From the NCBI GenBank assembly GCA_026125625.1, contig JAHCKU010000262.1, forward strand, positions 1 through 5,160: 5,160 nt of DNA. The letters run 5' to 3'. The position numbers were made by a program, and so were the translations under genes. The notes beneath the pieces are model-generated. The model ran no database searches. It saw only the letters and a list, made by a program, of their open reading frames with translations, and was not told where the DNA came from. Every line of letters starts with the position of its first letter. Position 1 is the first letter of the stretch. Source of the stretch: Burkholderiales bacterium. GTDB lineage: Bacteria; Pseudomonadota; Gammaproteobacteria; Burkholderiales; SHXO01. Below are positions 1 through 5,160 of this stretch, piece by piece.

Positions 1-115
1 TGCGCCCCAATAGCAGCACCTGCCCCAGCGGACGCAGGCGGTGCGTGCGGTGGTAGATGCGATCGACCATGCCCAGCATCGCCTGCAGGCTCGTGCGCAG
101 CGCTTCCATCAGCAT
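1..115 (-). CDS. N-terminus of an unidentified protein downstream of the glycosyltransferase (partial)
   Basis: Only the first 38 or so residues lie in the window, and the gene continues past the left edge. Translation from the ATG at 115-113 begins MLMEALRTSLQAMLGMVDRI and continues through a basic stretch (YHRTHRLRP) into LGQVLLLGR. A second in-frame ATG at 109-107 would give MEALRTS and is the start that overlaps a TGATG stop/start motif. GGAG at 124-121 lies 5 bases before the first ATG and 11 before the second, so either could be used. The gene follows the glycosyltransferase on the same strand in the same reading frame, with one TGA between them, and is probably co-transcribed and translationally coupled. 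The pattern of a basic helix followed by RLRPLGxVLxLG resembles, from memory, the N-terminus of small YkoP-like proteins and of some polysaccharide deacetylase-linked proteins. That resemblance is weak, and no function is assigned. Confidence 0.6.
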   Translation of the reverse strand, partial: MLMEALRTSLQAMLGMVDRIYHRTHRLRPLGQVLLLGR

Positions 116-159
116 GTCGGCTCCATCAGCATGTCGGCTCCATCAGCGTGCCGGTTCCA
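105..159. repeat. 17-bp tandem repeat at the gene junction, about 3 copies
   Basis: The plus strand repeats with a period of 17 bases. The match is perfect from 105 to 147 (unit CATCAGCATGTCGGCTC), and a further copy up to 159 carries three substitutions. Read on the minus strand, every unit contains TGATGG, and the two perfect copies also carry GGAG. The oldest-looking, diverged copy encodes the last residues and the stop of the glycosyltransferase, and the last copy contains the start of the next gene. A 17-base unit is not a multiple of three, so each copy changes the reading-frame relation of the flanking genes. It looks like a recent slippage or duplication event. Confidence 0.9.
109..143 (-). 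other. Two chained five-codon mini-ORFs (MEPTC) between two genes
   Basis: On the minus strand an ATG at 143-141 overlaps the glycosyltransferase stop TGA (145-143) by one base. It encodes M-E-P-T-C and stops at TGA 128-126. That stop overlaps a second ATG at 126-124, which encodes the same five residues and stops at TGA 111-109. This stop in turn overlaps the ATG at 109-107 of the downstream gene. These coordinates are read directly from the sequence. Whether ribosomes translate the mini-ORFs is inference: TGATG overlaps are known sites of termination-reinitiation coupling, and the GGAG in each perfect unit could help. They could equally be passive by-products of the tandem duplication. Confidence 0.35.
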
Positions 160-1633
160 GCGATGTGCCGGGCGCCACGCGGCTGCGCTGCACGCGCGCC
201 GATTCCAGCACCAGGGTGGCTATGCGCTCGGCGCCTTCGCGCTTGCCCAGGGCCCATGCCTTCGCCTGGACCGAGCTCAGCGTCGCGCGATCGGCGAGCA
301 GCACGGTGATGCGGCGAACCAGTTCGCGTTCCGGAATCAGCCCGCCCACGCCGTGCTGTTCGAGAAAGCGCACGTTGAAGTCTTCCTGTGCGCGCAGACT
401 GTGCGTGGCCAGCAGCGGCCGGCCGCAAGCCAGCGCTTCGGCCAGCGTGAGTCCCCCAGGCTTGCCGACGACGAGATCGGCGGCCCGCATCAGCAGCGCC
501 ATGTCGTCCGTCCATGCCCATACCCGCAGCCGTTGCGGCATGCGGCTGGCAAGCGCCTGCAAGGCGGCGCATGCCTCCCCGTTGCTGCCGGTCACCGCCA
601 GCACGTGGATATGTTCGTGCGCGGCGAGCAGAGCACCGACGATGGCATCCACGCCCAGCCCCAGCCCGCCGCCGGCGACCAGCACCACCGCCGCCTTGCG
701 ATCGAGCGCGAGCTGGTCGCGGGCGGTTTCCTGTGATGGCGGTTGCTGGAACTGCGGCATCAGCGGGATCCCGCTCACGTACGTGCTGGCTCGCGGGGCG
801 TGCGCAGTCAGCGCCAGCCGCACGTCTTCGTGCGGCAGGCAGTAGTGGTCGATGCCGGGATGGATCCAGAAATCATGCACGCCGTAGTCGGTGAGCACGC
901 CCGTCACCGGAATGGCGAGACGACGCCGTTGCGTGCTCAGCTGCAGCAGCGCGGCTGGATTCATCTGGGTCGCGACGATGGCGTCCGGAGCAAACGTGCG
1001 CAGGATTGCATCCAGGCGGCTCACCAGCAGCGCCCAGCCGCTCTTGATGATGGCCACCCGCAAAAGATTGTCGGCGGCACGCAGCAGCGGTGTGCCGGCG
1101 CCGCGATTGCCGCAGAACAGACCGAACATGATGCGGTCGACCGGATGCGTGACGCGCGTGCAGGCATCGAGTGCCTGCCTGCCGACCTTGGCCAGTACTT
1201 CGAGGCCTTCCAGCAGCGCCGCGGGCGGCCGCTCGCCTTCCAGCACCGCGCGCCACGTGCGCTGGTCGAGCATGTAGATGCGGTCGTACAGTCCCGGCTG
1301 TCTCTGCACCAGTTGCAGGTAGCTGCGATGCAGCGCCTGCGTCACGCCGTCGTCCATGAGCGACCAGAAATCCACGGTGCGCACACGCACTGCATGAGCC
1401 GGTGCGGTCAGTGCTGCCTCGACTGCACGTGCTGCCCGCATATGTCCGGAGCCGAGGGAGGAGGTCAGCAGCAGCACACGCAGCGCGCCGTCATCCGATC
1501 CGGGCGCGTCATCGCCTGCCTCAAGCGGAGGCCGGCGCCGCAGATGCTCGCCGACTATCGATCCGGCCTTGAACAGCGCCGGCGACATCGCCACGGCATG
1601 CAGCAAAGCACTGGACAGCAATTTCGCCATCAT
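143..1633 (-). CDS. MGDG synthase / MurG-like family glycosyltransferase (GT28-type)
   Basis: This 496-residue protein has the two-domain GT-B layout of the processive diacylglycerol glycosyltransferase / MGDG synthase family. The N-terminal domain begins at about residue 51 with RVLLLTSSLGSGHMRAARAV, which holds the family's SxGxGH loop (Ser59, Gly61, Gly63, His64). Residues 245-270 (GVLTDYGVHDFWIHPGIDHY region) match the TD-H-W-D acceptor-domain signature, and VSGIPL lies at 286-291. The C-terminal nucleotide-sugar domain shows VLVAGGGLGLG (317-327) and VVGKPGGLTLAEALACGRPL (388-407), the usual donor-binding segment. Family members transfer a sugar from a UDP-sugar to a lipid at the inner face of the cytoplasmic membrane; the sugar and acceptor here cannot be told. 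The protein is longer than Bacillus UgtP (about 380 residues) because of a 50-residue N-terminal extension and an insert around residues 130-200. An MM start at 1633-1628 follows AAGAAGG at a good distance. Confidence 0.9.
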   Translation of the reverse strand: MMAKLLSSALLHAVAMSPALFKAGSIVGEHLRRRPPLEAGDDAPGSDDGALRVLLLTSSLGSGHMRAARAVEAALTAPAHAVRVRTVDFWSLMDDGVTQALHRSYLQLVQRQPGLYDRIYMLDQRTWRAVLEGERPPAALLEGLEVLAKVGRQALDACTRVTHPVDRIMFGLFCGNRGAGTPLLRAADNLLRVAIIKSGWALLVSRLDAILRTFAPDAIVATQMNPAALLQLSTQRRRLAIPVTGVLTDYGVHDFWIHPGIDHYCLPHEDVRLALTAHAPRASTYVSGIPLMPQFQQPPSQETARDQLALDRKAAVVLVAGGGLGLGVDAIVGALLAAHEHIHVLAVTGSNGEACAALQALASRMPQRLRVWAWTDDMALLMRAADLVVGKPGGLTLAEALACGRPLLATHSLRAQEDFNVRFLEQHGVGGLIPERELVRRITVLLADRATLSSVQAKAWALGKREGAERIATLVLESARVQRSRVAPGTSLEPAR

Positions 1634-1643
1634 GGGATATGTG

Positions 1644-1650
1644 CCTTCTT
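1644..1650 (-). promoter_or_regulatory. Ribosome binding site of the glycosyltransferase gene
   Basis: On the minus strand AAGAAGG lies 10 bases before the first ATG (1633-1631) and 13 before the second ATG (1630-1628). It is a purine-rich Shine-Dalgarno match and supports the first Met as the start, with no upstream extension needed. Confidence 0.6.
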
Positions 1651-1742
1651 GATATGAATCCGTGGGGCACGACGAGCAATGAAATGATATGACATGGGCG
1701 CCGTTCGTTGCATCGATTCCAGAACGGCCGGCGTCTCGTCGA

Positions 1743-1757
1743 GCGTGCGTTGCACGC
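1743..1757. repeat. Short perfect inverted repeat in the divergent promoter region
   Basis: GCGTGC at 1743-1748 and GCACGC at 1752-1757 are perfect reverse complements around a 3-base GTT centre. The position roughly mid-way between two divergent genes would suit a repressor or activator site, but a 6-base arm in GC-rich DNA can arise by chance. Confidence 0.3.
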
Positions 1758-1877
1758 AGCGCGCCCGTATCGAGGGATGAAGAATTTTCATGCCTGATCG
1801 GAATACACCCCGAGCACCGGCTGCGGTCAACAGGGAATCCGGGAGAGTCGGTGGCTGATGTCGTTTCATGAGAGGCA

Positions 1878-1908
1878 TTGGATGCAGCCGTAGTCCCGGG
1901 AATCTAAT
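1878..1908 (+). promoter_or_regulatory. Possible sigma-70 type promoter of the Tim44-like gene
   Basis: TTGGAT (1878-1883) and TCTAAT (1903-1908) resemble -35 and -10 hexamers. The -10 matches the consensus at five of six bases, while the -35 matches only in its TTG half and the 19-base spacer is long. It would give a leader of about 55 bases before the ATG at 1970. This is a weak candidate. Confidence 0.18.
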
Positions 1909-1969
1909 CCTTGCCTGGCTGTCCATCTGCAGCCACACTTCGCCACTCCATCCACATCCGAAACCGTCC

Positions 1970-2968
1970 ATGGACAACTCGATCACGCGTACTTCTTCCC
2001 GCGCCGTCGCGGTGGCCTGCCGCCTGGGCCTGCTGGCGATCTTCACCGCCATCGGGCTGTCGCTGACCATCCCGGACGCCGACGCCCGCCGCCTGGGCGG
2101 CGGAAAGAGCTTCGGTCGCCAGTCCCAGCAGGCCGCACCCCCGTCCCAGCCGCCGGCTCGCAACAGCGTCGGCCAGCAGGGTGGGCAGCAGGCCACCCCT
2201 GCTCAGGCGGCCCCGACACAGGCCACCCCGGCGACTGCCGGCAAGCCGGCTGCAGGTGCTGCGGGAGGCAATCGCTTTCTTGGTCCGCTCGCGGGCCTGG
2301 CTGCCGGTCTGGGCATCGCTGCATTGCTCGCGCATCTGGGTTTGATCGGTCCCTTTGCGGAGTTTCTCGCTGCGCTGCTGATGGTCGGATTGCTGGTGCT
2401 GGCCGGCCTGTTCATCTGGCGCATGCTGCGCGGCGGTATGGGAGGCAGGAGAGAGGTGTCGCAGCGGACGATGGAGCCTGCCTACCAGTCGCCGTCGATT
2501 GCCCGCTCGCAAGAGGCACCATTGGCGGTGGACATGGCCCGGCCAGGAAGCGTTGCTGCCAGCCTCGGCGGATCGTCACACATACTTCGCGCGCCGGGCG
2601 TGCCCGAGGATTTCGACGTCGCTGCATTCCTGCGCAACGCCAAAGTGCACTTCCATCGCTTGCAGACGGCCTGGGAGCGCAAGGACGTCGAGGATCTGAA
2701 CGAATTCACCACACACGAGGTGCTGGCGGAGTTGCGTATGCAGATGGCCGAGGAGGACGGCGACCATAGCGAGATCGTCGCCCTCGATGCCGACTTGCTC
2801 GGTATCGAAGAAGGTCCGTCGGACTACCTGGCGAGCGTGCGCTTCAGCGGCAACGTGCGTCACGCCGGCGCCGATGTCCCCGAGGCGTTCCAGGAAGTGT
2901 GGAATCTGTCCAAGCGCAAGGACGGCCGCAGCGGCTGGCTGCTCGCTGGCGTCCAGCAGATTCACTAG
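1970..2968 (+). CDS. Tim44-like domain protein, membrane-anchored or secreted
   Basis: The product is 332 residues from the ATG at 1970. A basic N-terminus and a hydrophobic segment (about residues 12-34) end in PDADA-RR, a plausible signal peptidase site. A Gln/Ala/Pro-rich low-complexity linker follows at about 48-100. Two hydrophobic stretches (105-124 and 129-150) probably form a membrane hairpin, followed by the basic RMLRGG. The C-terminal part (about 212-332) is the Tim44-like fold: FDVAAFLRNAKVHFHRLQTA (215-234), an EFTTHEVLAEL segment, and the closing WNLSKRKDGRSGWLLAGVQQ (311-330). The family is named for the mitochondrial import subunit, but bacteria lack that machinery and the role of such envelope proteins is largely unknown. 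An in-frame ATG at 1868 would add 34 residues and bury the signal sequence, so I prefer 1970, although no good Shine-Dalgarno sequence precedes it. A hairpin terminator follows about 45 bases after the stop, so the gene is probably monocistronic. Confidence 0.85.
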   Translation: MDNSITRTSSRAVAVACRLGLLAIFTAIGLSLTIPDADARRLGGGKSFGRQSQQAAPPSQPPARNSVGQQGGQQATPAQAAPTQATPATAGKPAAGAAGGNRFLGPLAGLAAGLGIAALLAHLGLIGPFAEFLAALLMVGLLVLAGLFIWRMLRGGMGGRREVSQRTMEPAYQSPSIARSQEAPLAVDMARPGSVAASLGGSSHILRAPGVPEDFDVAAFLRNAKVHFHRLQTAWERKDVEDLNEFTTHEVLAELRMQMAEEDGDHSEIVALDADLLGIEEGPSDYLASVRFSGNVRHAGADVPEAFQEVWNLSKRKDGRSGWLLAGVQQIH

Positions 2969-2980
2969 GGAAGTACTGAC

Positions 2981-3032
2981 GTCATGGCGAGCGCAGCTGT
3001 TCGCCCTGACAAAATGCCCGGGTCGCAATGAC
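2981..3032. repeat. REP-like imperfect inverted pair after the Tim44-like gene
   Basis: GTCATGGCGA at 2981-2990 and TCGCAATGAC at 3023-3032 are reverse complements with one mismatch, about 32 bases apart. The GTCATTGCGAGCG-type motif is, from memory, typical of dispersed extragenic palindromes in many proteobacterial genomes. The right arm lies inside the terminator stem, so the two folds would exclude each other. One copy alone cannot prove a repeat family. Confidence 0.35.
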
Positions 3033-3050
3033 CCGGGCAATGCAGTTTTT
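3015..3050 (+). terminator. Rho-independent terminator of the Tim44-like gene
   Basis: GCCCGGGTC (3016-3024), a 5-base loop GCAAT, and GACCCGGGC (3030-3038) form a perfect 9-bp GC-rich stem, extended by a T-A pair at 3015/3039. The T-run TTTTT at 3046-3050 begins 6 bases after the stem, slightly further than ideal. On the minus strand the stem is followed by ATTTTG, so some bidirectional action is possible. It lies between a plus-strand stop at 2968 and the next gene. Confidence 0.75.
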
Positions 3051-3051
3051 C

Positions 3052-3072
3052 CATGGACGGATTCCGTCCATG
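3052..3072. repeat. Perfect 9-bp inverted repeat upstream of the sensor kinase gene
   Basis: CATGGACGG (3052-3060), ATT, and CCGTCCATG (3064-3072) form a perfect palindrome with a 3-base centre, directly after the T-run of the terminator. No T-run follows it on the plus strand, so it does not look like a second terminator. It could be an operator for the kinase gene or a small RNA hairpin at the start of its leader. It is only about 125 bases before the kinase start. Confidence 0.55.
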
Positions 3073-3167
3073 TAGAAAGTGCAGGGCCGAGCCGGTCGAT
3101 TGCACACATATGTATTCCACGCAAACCCCCATGGCGGGATCGACGTTTGCTGGCGACGCATGGAACA

Positions 3168-3181
3168 CTGCCTTGAGGCAG
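3168..3181 (+). promoter_or_regulatory. Small hairpin overlapping the likely ribosome binding site of the kinase
   Basis: CTGCCT (3168-3173) and AGGCAG (3176-3181) are perfect reverse complements. The right arm overlaps the only purine-rich, Shine-Dalgarno-like stretch (AGGCAGGA, 3176-3183) before the ATG at 3196. Pairing would partly hide this site. The two-base loop is too tight to form fully, so in practice the stem would open to about five pairs. A role in translation control is inference. Confidence 0.25.
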
Positions 3182-3195
3182 GACCACCGCCGCCC

Positions 3196-5160
3196 ATGGA
3201 CGCCGAACAACCGCAGTTCATCCGCCCGTCTCCCCCGCCCGCGATATCGCCGCCGCTGTCGTGCTCCATTACCGACGAGTGCTGTCGGCTCCTTCTGGAA
3301 TCGATCCGGGAGTACGCCATCTTCTGCCTGGATGCCGAAGGCAGGGTGATTACCTGGAACACGGGCGCGCAGGCGATCAAGGGCTACGCAGCGCACGAGA
3401 TCATCGGCCGCCATTTCTCGGTCTTCTATCCGCCGGAAGTCGTGACTACGCAATGGCCGCAGCAGGAACTGGCGATGGCCAGTGCGCAGGGCTGGTTCGA
3501 GGACCAGGGATGGCGTGTGCGCAGGGACGGCTCGCTGTTCTGGGCGGACGTGGTGATCCACCCTCTACGTCAGACCGACGGCACGCTGATCGGCTACGTC
3601 AAGGTCACCCGCGACCTCACCGAGCGCCAGCGCCAGCAGGAATCCCTGCGCCAGAGCGAAGAACGCTTTCGCCTGGTGGTCGATGCGGTGCACGAATATG
3701 CCGTAGTCTCGCTCACCGCCGATGGTCGCGTAGCGAGCTGGAACGCAGGTGCCGAGCGCATCATGGAATACAAGGCCGCCGAGATCAGCGGCCGCGACGC
3801 CGCGTGCTTCTATCTGCCCGAAGACATTGCCGCGTGCGTGCCGGAACGTGATCTCGCCGAGGCCGGGCAGGGTCGCCTCGAGTGCCAAGGCTGGCGTGTG
3901 CGCAAGGACGGTAGCCGGTTCTGGGCGCATGTGGTGATGACTCCGCTGGTGGACGATCAGGGCCGCCTGATCGGTTTCGCACAGATCACGCGTGACATGA
4001 CCGAGGCGCGGCGCGTGCTGGCGCTGGAAGAGGCCAGCCAGCGCAACAACGAATTCCTCGCCATGCTCGCGCACGAGCTGCGCAACCCGCTCGCCCCCAT
4101 TCGTAACGCCCTGGCGGTGGTGCGCAGCCAGGACCTCGGCGATCCCCTTCTGCGTCATTGTCTGGATACCATCGACCGTCAGGCTGCACATCTGGGGCGG
4201 CTGGTGGACGATCTGGTGGATGTCAGCCGGGTGACGAGCGGCAAGATCAGCCTGCAACGCCAGGCGGTGGATCTGAAGACGGTAGTCGCACGCGCAGTGG
4301 AGGCCAGTGAATCGTTTCTCGAGACCCATGGCCATCGGCTGCAACTCGATCTGGCGGCGGAACCGGTCCCGCTGCAGGGAGATTTCGCGCGCCTGTCGCA
4401 GGTGCTGGTCAATCTGCTCGACAATGCCGCCAAATTCACCCGCAATGGCGGGCGCATCTGGATCAGCCTGCGGCGCGAGCAGCAGCACGCGGTGCTCAGC
4501 GTCAAGGACGATGGCATCGGCATGACTGCGGATCTGCGTGCGCGCATCTTCGACCTCTTCGTGCAGGGCGAGCGCAGCCTCGACCGGGCCGAGGGTGGAC
4601 TGGGGATCGGTCTGCCCCTGGTGCGCCGCATCGTGGAGTTGCATGGCGGAACCGTGGAGGCCCTCAGTGCTGGCCCGGATGCGGGCAGCGAATTCATCGT
4701 ACGCCTGCCCCTGGCTCATCCGCTTCCCAGCCGAGACAGCCGCACGGGGATGACGCTCATGTCCGACGGACAGGATCCATTGCGCATCCTGGTGGTCGAC
4801 GACAATGCCGACTCGGCAGATACCATGTCCATGCTGTTGCGCATCTGGGGGCATACCGTATCAGTCGCCCACGCCGGAGCGCAGGCACTGCAACTGGCGC
4901 GCAAACACGCCCCCGATCTGATCCTGCTCGACATCGGGCTGCCGGGCATGGACGGCTTCGAGGTGGCGCGGCGCCTGCGCAAGGGCAAGGCGCGCCGCGC
5001 GATGCTGCTGGCGGTGACCGGCTATTCGCAGGCGGAGGATCGCCTGCATGCGCTGGCAGCCGGCTTCGACGACTATCTGGTGAAGCCGGTCGACGCCGAT
5101 GCGCTTCGGCAGTTCATCGCTCGTGCGCAGCAGTCGAAGCAGCGTCCAGATTGCGCGGCG
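3196..5160 (+). CDS. Hybrid sensor histidine kinase/response regulator, PAS-PAS-HisKA-HATPase-REC (3' end outside window)
   Basis: The frame is open for 655 codons to the right edge. The protein autophosphorylates on a His and passes the phosphate to its own receiver. Domains in order: PAS1 (about 32-143), PAS2 (about 156-270), HisKA with the H-box FLAMLAHELRNPLAPIRNAL (phospho-His293), and HATPase_c. The latter has the N-box NLLDNAAKF (Asn406, Asn410), DDGIGM (438-443), an F-box FDLF (452-455) and GGLGIGL (467-473). The receiver (about 529-645) has Asp535/Asp536, phospho-acceptor Asp579, Thr608 and Lys630. All key catalytic residues are present. No membrane segment or signal peptide is visible, so it is probably cytoplasmic and senses an internal ligand, redox state or light through the PAS domains. 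The ATG at 3196 follows AGGA by 12 bases; an in-frame ATG at 3160 would add 12 residues with a poorer site. The receiver appears complete, so the stop is probably close to the window edge. No DNA-binding output domain is visible before the edge. Confidence 0.93.
   Translation, partial: MDAEQPQFIRPSPPPAISPPLSCSITDECCRLLLESIREYAIFCLDAEGRVITWNTGAQAIKGYAAHEIIGRHFSVFYPPEVVTTQWPQQELAMASAQGWFEDQGWRVRRDGSLFWADVVIHPLRQTDGTLIGYVKVTRDLTERQRQQESLRQSEERFRLVVDAVHEYAVVSLTADGRVASWNAGAERIMEYKAAEISGRDAACFYLPEDIAACVPERDLAEAGQGRLECQGWRVRKDGSRFWAHVVMTPLVDDQGRLIGFAQITRDMTEARRVLALEEASQRNNEFLAMLAHELRNPLAPIRNALAVVRSQDLGDPLLRHCLDTIDRQAAHLGRLVDDLVDVSRVTSGKISLQRQAVDLKTVVARAVEASESFLETHGHRLQLDLAAEPVPLQGDFARLSQVLVNLLDNAAKFTRNGGRIWISLRREQQHAVLSVKDDGIGMTADLRARIFDLFVQGERSLDRAEGGLGIGLPLVRRIVELHGGTVEALSAGPDAGSEFIVRLPLAHPLPSRDSRTGMTLMSDGQDPLRILVVDDNADSADTMSMLLRIWGHTVSVAHAGAQALQLARKHAPDLILLDIGLPGMDGFEVARRLRKGKARRAMLLAVTGYSQAEDRLHALAAGFDDYLVKPVDADALRQFIARAQQSKQRPDCAA

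Larger units (their letters stand above)
1634..1969. other. Divergent intergenic region between the glycosyltransferase and the Tim44-like gene
   Basis: These 336 bases separate two genes that point away from each other, so both promoters should lie here. Open frames crossing the region on either strand give translations with no recognisable protein character, and I treat them as chance. The stretch is less GC-rich than the genes near 1634-1700 and 1780-1820. On the minus strand TATCAT (1689-1684) is a possible -10 element for the glycosyltransferase, but I see no convincing -35 partner. An inverted repeat lies at 1743-1757. No RNA gene or riboswitch could be supported. Confidence 0.6.

Noticed and set aside
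743..1657. A 304-codon open frame on the plus strand, and another at 41-736
   Set aside because: Both are antisense to the well-supported glycosyltransferase, and their translations show no recognisable motif.
1828..1866. AACAGGGAATCCGGGAGAG, which recalls part of a cobalamin riboswitch
   Set aside because: The conserved GGTG and the B12-box type segments are missing, the surrounding pairing is not evident, and the downstream gene has no link to cobalamin.
1868..1969. In-frame upstream ATG at 1868 for the Tim44-like gene
   Set aside because: It would place 34 residues without domain character ahead of a good signal-peptide-like N-terminus, so the ATG at 1970 fits the family better.
1630..2196. 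A 188-codon open frame on the minus strand covering the divergent intergenic region
   Set aside because: It overlaps the signal-peptide end of the Tim44-like gene and the start of the glycosyltransferase. The translation has no domain character.
3100..3114. TTGCAC and the ACATATGT palindrome as a promoter for the kinase
   Set aside because: The two elements nearly adjoin, and neither has a partner hexamer at 16-18 bases.
3565..4854. A 429-codon open frame on the minus strand across the sensor kinase
   Set aside because: It lies antisense to a kinase with all catalytic motifs intact. Its translation is rich in His, Gln and Arg without domain character, as expected for a shadow frame in GC-rich coding DNA.

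Overview
This is a GC-rich window with the codon pattern of a high-GC proteobacterium. The family features of the Tim44-like protein (an ADARRLGGGKSFG segment and a C-terminal WLLAGVQQ) and the H-box style of the hybrid kinase (AHELRNPLAPIRNAL) point to a betaproteobacterium, perhaps Burkholderiales. This rests on recognised protein style only; a high-GC gammaproteobacterium is not excluded. I see no tRNA, rRNA, CRISPR array, insertion sequence or phage gene.

Layout. On the minus strand, a 496-residue MGDG-synthase/MurG-like glycosyltransferase (1633 to 143) is followed by the first residues of a second gene (115 to the window edge). The two probably form one transcription unit. Their junction carries a 17-bp tandem repeat that copies the stop/start overlap TGATG three times. 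A 336-base divergent intergenic region (1634-1969) then separates this unit from a plus-strand gene for a secreted or membrane-anchored Tim44-like protein of 332 residues (1970-2968). A 227-base gap (2969-3195) holds a strong hairpin terminator, a second perfect hairpin and a REP-like inverted pair. Last comes a large plus-strand hybrid sensor histidine kinase (PAS-PAS-HisKA-HATPase-REC). It is open to the right edge of the window and has no stop inside it.

How they may work together. The glycosyltransferase and its downstream partner probably act on a membrane lipid or an envelope glycan. The Tim44-like protein is an envelope protein of unknown bacterial role. The kinase is soluble and probably senses an internal signal through its two PAS domains, passing phosphate from His293 to Asp579 of its own receiver. 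The sequence shows no regulatory link between the three units.

The most unusual point is the gene junction at 105-159. The 17-bp duplication creates two identical five-codon mini-ORFs (M-E-P-T-C), each joined to the next by TGATG, so that a chain of stop-restart steps leads from the glycosyltransferase stop to the next gene's start. It also places both flanking genes in the same frame, separated there by a single TGA. No clearly new multi-gene system is visible.
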